A stretch of 64,000 bases of DNA. It comes from Lysobacterales bacterium. Its GTDB lineage: Bacteria > Pseudomonadota > Gammaproteobacteria > Xanthomonadales > Rhodanobacteraceae. The position numbers and the translations under genes were made by a program. The notes under the pieces are model-generated. The model did no database searches, was not told the origin of the DNA, and worked only from the letters and a program-made list of their open reading frames with translations. Positions 59,746 through 64,000 of this stretch are shown here, in pieces (position 1 is the stretch's first letter; each line of letters opens with the position of its first letter). The stretch covers positions 92,746-156,745 of the forward strand of contig NSJK01000007.1 in the NCBI GenBank assembly GCA_002632325.1. The letters run 5' to 3'.

Positions 59746-61803
59746 TCAGCGCGACTGACGCTCGCGTCGCTGCCGGGCCAGCGCGACCATCGCGAGCCCC
59801 ATCAGCAGCATCGCCAGATTGCCCAAGGTCGGCACCTTGGTCGGCGCGGTGCCGCGCACGATCACCGGCACGGTTGCATCGCAGGGGCCGGGCTGTTGCT
59901 GCGGCATGCACACGGTGTTCTGCGAGGGCGTGACCAGTACCGAATTGAGCACGGTGCCGGCCGCATTCGCCGCGAAAGTTGCGCTGACGGTGTAGGTGAG
60001 CACCCCGCCGATCGGCAGCGAAGGAATCGTCTCGTTGATCGCGCCGCTGCCGCTCGCATTCGCGCACATGGCACCACTGCTGCCCGCACAAGTCCACTGG
60101 AAGGCGACTATGCCGGCGGGAAGCGGATCGGAAATCACCACGTTGTTCGCCACCACCGTGCCGACATTGGTGACCGTCACCGTGTAAGTCGCCACGCCAC
60201 CCGGATCGATGCTCGGCGCGTTCACGGTCTTGGTCACCTGCAGACGCGGCGGCGCCAGAGTCGGCGTATTGGTGCAATTGGCCGGTAACGGCAAGGCATT
60301 GCAGTTGGGCGGCGTGGTGCCACCGACATAGGCCATGTTGAGTATGCGCGTGGCACTGAGCGGCAGCGGATTGGCAACCGTCACCACCACGGTCAAGACC
60401 AGATTGCCGTTGCCCGGCACGCTGAGTCCGCTCCAGACCACGGTCGCGCCGGACGGCGTGCCGCCATTGCTGGCGCTGACGAAACTCACGTTCGGATCGA
60501 GCGGGTCGACCACGCCTACATTGAATGCATTGGCGGCGCCGCTGTTGTTCAGGGTGATCGTGTAGGTCAGCGTTTCGCCCGGTTCGACGATGCCCGGCTG
60601 GCTGCCGCTTTCACCGGTCAGCGCCTTCGTCATCGTCAGGTTGGCCGGCGTCGGAATCACCACCGCCGAAGCACCCGTGCCCTGCACCGGCCCGCCGATT
60701 CCCGGCTGCGCGCTTGCATTGACGAGATTGTCGGCCGAACCATTGGTGGCGTCGGCGGGCTTGACCGTGTAATCGGCGCGGCACAGCACGACGTCGTTGG
60801 ACTGCAGCGTGGCGCTGCCCAGCGCGCCAAATGGCTGGCCATTGCGTGTGGTCGGATTGCAGGTGATCGGCGTGTCGATTCGGCTCGGATCAGGCTCGAC
60901 CAAATTGACCGACGCCAACGTCTGCGCGTTGTCATTCTTGATCACGAAGGTGTAGCGCAGCACGTCGCCCGGGCTCGCATACAGGCTGTTGTCGACGTCG
61001 TCGAACAGCAGCGGGCTCTTGAACACGCGGATGCCGGCATCGCCACCCAGATTCTGCGTGACGATGAAATCGCCGGCGATGATGGGCGTGCTGGATGCAT
61101 CGACGCCATTGAGATCGACCTGGTTGAACACCATGCCCGCGCCCGCTTCGGCAACGGTGATCGTGTGCGTACTCGAGCAAGCCATCGAAGCGCCGACCGC
61201 CAGCGTCGTCGGACAGGTCACCGCGCCGTCGATGTCGGTCACGACCAACGACGACAAGGCCAGTGTGCCGAGATTGAGCACGGTGTAGTCGTAGCTGATC
61301 GTCTCACCCGCCTGCAGCAGGCCGTCGATATTGGCGTCATTGTGGATGCCGCCGCCGGCCAGCACCGCAATGCCCTGCGCCGGCGTTGCCGCCGGCTGCA
61401 TCAGGTTGAACGTGCGCTGCACGCGCTTGCCGTCCGCATCGCGCGCCAGCACCACGATGCTGGCATTGCGCAGGCGCGTCTGCGCCAGCGGGTAGGCAAT
61501 GCAGCGCAGGCTGTCGCCCGCAGCGAGGGTCTGGGTTGCAAAACCCCTGCCCTGCACCGTCTGCATCCCGCAATCGACGAGGTGGTCGCGATCGGACACC
61601 ACGCGCACTTCGGCGAGGTCACCCGCACCGTCGTTGCTCACGGTGAGCGCGAATTCGCCCGCCAGCGCATGCGCCTGATTGGCCGCAGCGCCGGTGGTCT
61701 GGCTCACGTTCAAGGTTCCAGCGATCGCCGGCAAGGCCATCGCAACCATCGCTGCCGCGGCGAGCAGGCTCAAAGCACGTGCTGGTTTGAAATATCCGTT
61801 CAT
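59746..61803 (-). CDS. DUF11-repeat surface protein with IPTL-CTERM-type end
   Basis: 685 residues, starting MNGYFKPARALSLLAAAAMVAMALPAIAG (signal peptide). The start has a gaggacaggcac ribosome site that overlaps the upstream gene's stop. The body carries Ig-like DUF11 repeats: LTYTITLNNSGAANAFNVGVVDPLDPNV and VATYTVTVTNVGTVVANNVVISDPLPAGI. The C terminus is VPTLGNLAMLLMGLAMVALARQRRERQSR: a short motif, a hydrophobic helix and an Arg-rich tail, the layout of IPTL-CTERM sorting signals. It is probably delivered to the cell surface by an exosortase-like or similar system. Cotranscribed with the gene at 61814. Confidence 0.85.
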   Translation of the reverse strand: MNGYFKPARALSLLAAAAMVAMALPAIAGTLNVSQTTGAAANQAHALAGEFALTVSNDGAGDLAEVRVVSDRDHLVDCGMQTVQGRGFATQTLAAGDSLRCIAYPLAQTRLRNASIVVLARDADGKRVQRTFNLMQPAATPAQGIAVLAGGGIHNDANIDGLLQAGETISYDYTVLNLGTLALSSLVVTDIDGAVTCPTTLAVGASMACSSTHTITVAEAGAGMVFNQVDLNGVDASSTPIIAGDFIVTQNLGGDAGIRVFKSPLLFDDVDNSLYASPGDVLRYTFVIKNDNAQTLASVNLVEPDPSRIDTPITCNPTTRNGQPFGALGSATLQSNDVVLCRADYTVKPADATNGSADNLVNASAQPGIGGPVQGTGASAVVIPTPANLTMTKALTGESGSQPGIVEPGETLTYTITLNNSGAANAFNVGVVDPLDPNVSFVSASNGGTPSGATVVWSGLSVPGNGNLVLTVVVTVANPLPLSATRILNMAYVGGTTPPNCNALPLPANCTNTPTLAPPRLQVTKTVNAPSIDPGGVATYTVTVTNVGTVVANNVVISDPLPAGIVAFQWTCAGSSGAMCANASGSGAINETIPSLPIGGVLTYTVSATFAANAAGTVLNSVLVTPSQNTVCMPQQQPGPCDATVPVIVRGTAPTKVPTLGNLAMLLMGLAMVALARQRRERQSR

Positions 61804-61813
61804 GTGCCTGTCC

Positions 61814-64000
61814 TCAGCGGAACATCGTGAAGATTGCGGTGGATACCGACGACACCGCCTGACCACCCGGTGCAACGCCGGTCGCCGTTGCCGTGTTGAC
61901 CACCTGGCGGCGGGCCACATCGGCAGCGGTCAGCGTGTAGGTGCCGGTGCACTGCACCGAATCACCCGGCACCAGTGTGCCACTGGTCGCGCCGTTGAAC
62001 TCGTCACGGAACAGCTCGTCGCCCGGAATCACGCGGAACGGCTGGCCACCGATGGTCGTCGGATCGCACTGCAGACTCTGCAGACGCGGATCGAACAACT
62101 GCACGGGACTGAGCGGCAGCGCGCCCGGATTGCTGATCGTGAAGTGATATTCAAGCACGTCGCCAACATCGCCGTAGTGGTCGCCGTTGAAATCCTGCCC
62201 GAGCGTCACGGTCTTGACCAGATCGATCAGCGGCACGTCGCCCGTCACCGGCGCGCACGCGGCACTGTCGAGATTGGCCGAACCGGTGAGCGAGGCCTCG
62301 TTGTAGAGACCATGGCCCGCCGCGCCGGTACAGGTACCGTTCTGCAGATTCGCCGGCTGCACGCCGATCGGCACCCGCACCGTGTAGCTGTGCGTCGCAC
62401 CGACTGCGAGGCTCACACCCGATGCCGAGATCTGCACGATCGAGCCATTGACCGGCGGGAACTGCCCGCCGACCAGACCCGGATCAAGCGTGCCACCGAT
62501 CGTCGTCACCTGAGCATTGCCGGTGAACACCACGCCGCTGTTGGTGAAGCCGAAGGTATCGGTCAGCGTGTAGGTCGCCGCCGTGCCGCCAAGATTGACG
62601 ACATCGATGCGGTAGGCAACCTGATAGCGCCCCGGCCCGGTCGGCGTGACCGAATCGACCACCTTGGTCAGACGCAGGTTCGAAGTCGGCACCACCGCAC
62701 AGCCCGGGCTCGAAGGCAGCGCCACGCAATCCGGCGGCGTACCGTCGTTGAGCGCGACCGCATTGAAGATCGAGGTGACGCCCGCGGCAAGCGGATCATC
62801 GACCCGCACCTTGAAGGTCACGCTGACAGTCCCCGGCGTGACGCCCGACTGCGCCGGCACGTTGACGATCGTGTCGCAGGCACTACCCGCCGCTGCACCA
62901 TCGGCGCAACCGACCCAGATGTTGGGCGCATCGGCAACAAAGGTGGTGTTCTGCGGTACGACTTCGTTGACGATCGTGTTCAGTGCCGCCGTACCACCGC
63001 TGTTGCTCACGGTGATCGTGTAGGTGAGCACTTCGCCCGGCTCGGCAATGCCATCGTCCGTGTTGCTCTCATCGGAAAGCGCCTTGACCACCGAGAGTTC
63101 GGCAAGCGTCGGCATGACCACGCACTGCGGACCACTGGGCGGACATGCCGGCGGCGTCGAGCCCGTCACATAGGCAAGGTTCGCAATCTGCGTTGCACCC
63201 GCCGGGATCGGAGCCACCACCTGCGTCTGCACGGTGAGCACGAGGCTGCCGCCTGCCGGAACCGTGAGGCCGGTCCAGGTGACCAGGCCGGCGCCGAAGG
63301 TACCGCCATTGTCCGCGCTCACGAAACCGACGTTCGGATCCAGTGCATCGGTGATACCGACGCCGGTCGCACTCACGCCGCCACTATTGCTCAGCGTGAT
63401 CGTGTAGGTCAGCGTCTCGCCAGGTTCGGCGATGCCCACAACCGTACCACTCTCGTTCGTCAGCGCCTTGACCACGGACACGTTCGGGTTGAGCGGATGC
63501 GTCGTCGTGCAGGTGGTGCAGCTCGGCGGCGTCGGGCCACCGCCCGTCGCGACCACGCTGTTACCCACGCTACCACTCGCGTTCGCGTTCACCGTCGCGG
63601 TGTAGCTCACCGCATAGGTGCCCGGCACCGTGCCCGCAGGCAAGGTGAACACCAGGGTCGGTGCGCCGCTCACGTTCGCCGTGTACGCACCCGGCACCGT
63701 CACCGAGCCGAAGCCCTGGCCGGCCGACAGCGTGTCGGTCAGCACCAGGTTCGTCGTCAGCGCCGCGTCGGTCACCGTCGCGGTCAAGGTGTAGGTGATC
63801 AGCTGGCCGGCCGTCACCGTCGTTCCCGTCGCCGGGTTCGAGGTCTTGGCCACGCTCACCACCGGATCCACCAGCGGATGCGTCGTCGTGCAGGTGGTGC
63901 AGCTCGGCGGCGTCGGGCCACCGCCCGTCGCGACCACGCTGTTGCCCACGCTGCCGCTCGCGTTCGCGTTCACCGTCGCGGTGTAGCTCACCGCATAGGT
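61814..64000 (-). CDS. DUF11-repeat surface protein, N-terminal part outside window
   Basis: The frame is open through base 64000, so the start lies beyond the window; at least 728 residues are visible. It is built of DUF11-type units such as VLTYTITVSNSGGTAALNTIVNEVVP and AEPGETLTYTITLSNSGGVSATGVGITDALDPNVGF. Near the right end a segment repeats almost exactly at 127-residue pitch. The visible C terminus, from about VKTVTLGQDFNGDHYGDVGDVL to AVSSVSTAIFTMFR, lacks the IPTL-type tail of its neighbour. It is ten bases upstream of that neighbour, so they form an operon. Likely a large surface or adhesion protein. Confidence 0.85.
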   Translation of the reverse strand, partial: TYAVSYTATVNANASGSVGNSVVATGGGPTPPSCTTCTTTHPLVDPVVSVAKTSNPATGTTVTAGQLITYTLTATVTDAALTTNLVLTDTLSAGQGFGSVTVPGAYTANVSGAPTLVFTLPAGTVPGTYAVSYTATVNANASGSVGNSVVATGGGPTPPSCTTCTTTHPLNPNVSVVKALTNESGTVVGIAEPGETLTYTITLSNSGGVSATGVGITDALDPNVGFVSADNGGTFGAGLVTWTGLTVPAGGSLVLTVQTQVVAPIPAGATQIANLAYVTGSTPPACPPSGPQCVVMPTLAELSVVKALSDESNTDDGIAEPGEVLTYTITVSNSGGTAALNTIVNEVVPQNTTFVADAPNIWVGCADGAAAGSACDTIVNVPAQSGVTPGTVSVTFKVRVDDPLAAGVTSIFNAVALNDGTPPDCVALPSSPGCAVVPTSNLRLTKVVDSVTPTGPGRYQVAYRIDVVNLGGTAATYTLTDTFGFTNSGVVFTGNAQVTTIGGTLDPGLVGGQFPPVNGSIVQISASGVSLAVGATHSYTVRVPIGVQPANLQNGTCTGAAGHGLYNEASLTGSANLDSAACAPVTGDVPLIDLVKTVTLGQDFNGDHYGDVGDVLEYHFTISNPGALPLSPVQLFDPRLQSLQCDPTTIGGQPFRVIPGDELFRDEFNGATSGTLVPGDSVQCTGTYTLTAADVARRQVVNTATATGVAPGGQAVSSVSTAIFTMFR
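63501..64000. repeat. Near-identical 381-base tandem repeat in the DUF11 gene
   Basis: The segment starting gtcgtcgtgcaggtggtgca at 63501 recurs at 63882, a distance of 381 bases (127 codons). The second copy runs to the window end with only scattered differences, encoding the repeated SYTATVNANASGSVGNSVV and TPPSCTTCTTTHPL. The array probably continues outside. Confidence 0.8.

Overview
The window is a high-GC, gene-dense chromosomal segment of a gammaproteobacterium, most likely of the Lysobacterales (Xanthomonadales), perhaps near Rhodanobacteraceae/Dokdonella. This is inferred from the content and order of the housekeeping genes (F-type ATP synthase followed by glmU and glmS; engB next to cytochrome c4, two dsbA genes and an exo/endonuclease; tsaD, rpsU, yqeY, dnaG), from a large TonB-dependent receptor and from GGGAATCG-type intergenic repeats. 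No rRNA, tRNA, CRISPR array or insertion sequence was recognised.

Layout. 1-6768: ATP synthase operon atpB(partial)-E-F-H-A-G-D-C, with hairpin-forming repeats in three gaps and a terminator after atpC. 6867-18891: glmU and glmS, usually neighbours of atpC, are here separated by accessory genes: a membrane glycosyltransferase-like protein, a TPR-sulfotransferase, a TviB-type nucleotide-sugar dehydrogenase, a secreted unknown, a truncated gene beside a RES/Xre toxin-antitoxin pair, and a UDP-glucuronate 4-epimerase-like enzyme. 19045-24529: an ECF sigma factor overlaps a membrane Ser/Thr kinase with TPRs, followed by three small divergent secreted paralogues. 24605-26564: an unknown small protein, a LOG-family hydrolase, a TfoX C-terminal domain protein and free-Met-(R)-SO reductase. 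26827-32967: a 1159-residue secreted multidomain protein and a 14-repeat Kelch lipoprotein. 33158-40783: bioD, a membrane protein, gshA, engB, cytochrome c4, two dsbA genes (one frameshifted) and an endonuclease/exonuclease/phosphatase-family protein. 40905-50186: TonB receptor, soluble lytic transglycosylase, cca, a MidA-like methyltransferase, pteridine reductase, folK-like and folB. 50276-55862: an esterase lipoprotein and two tandem beta-helix paralogues. 55929-59688: tsaD, rpsU, yqeY, dnaG. 59746-64000: two DUF11-repeat surface proteins on the minus strand; the first is cut by the window end.

How the genes fit together. Core energy, cell-wall precursor (glmU/glmS), redox (gshA, dsbA, msrC) and folate/pteridine genes alternate with blocks of exported proteins. 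The most notable signal is a shared extreme C-terminal tail, consensus D-x-I-F-x-[DNS]-[DGS]-F-[DEG], on five exported proteins of at least four unrelated architectures (genes at 23284, 26827, 30358, 51454 and 53826). It looks like a sorting or processing tag that I cannot assign to a named family. A different tail of IPTL-CTERM type ends the DUF11 protein at 59746.
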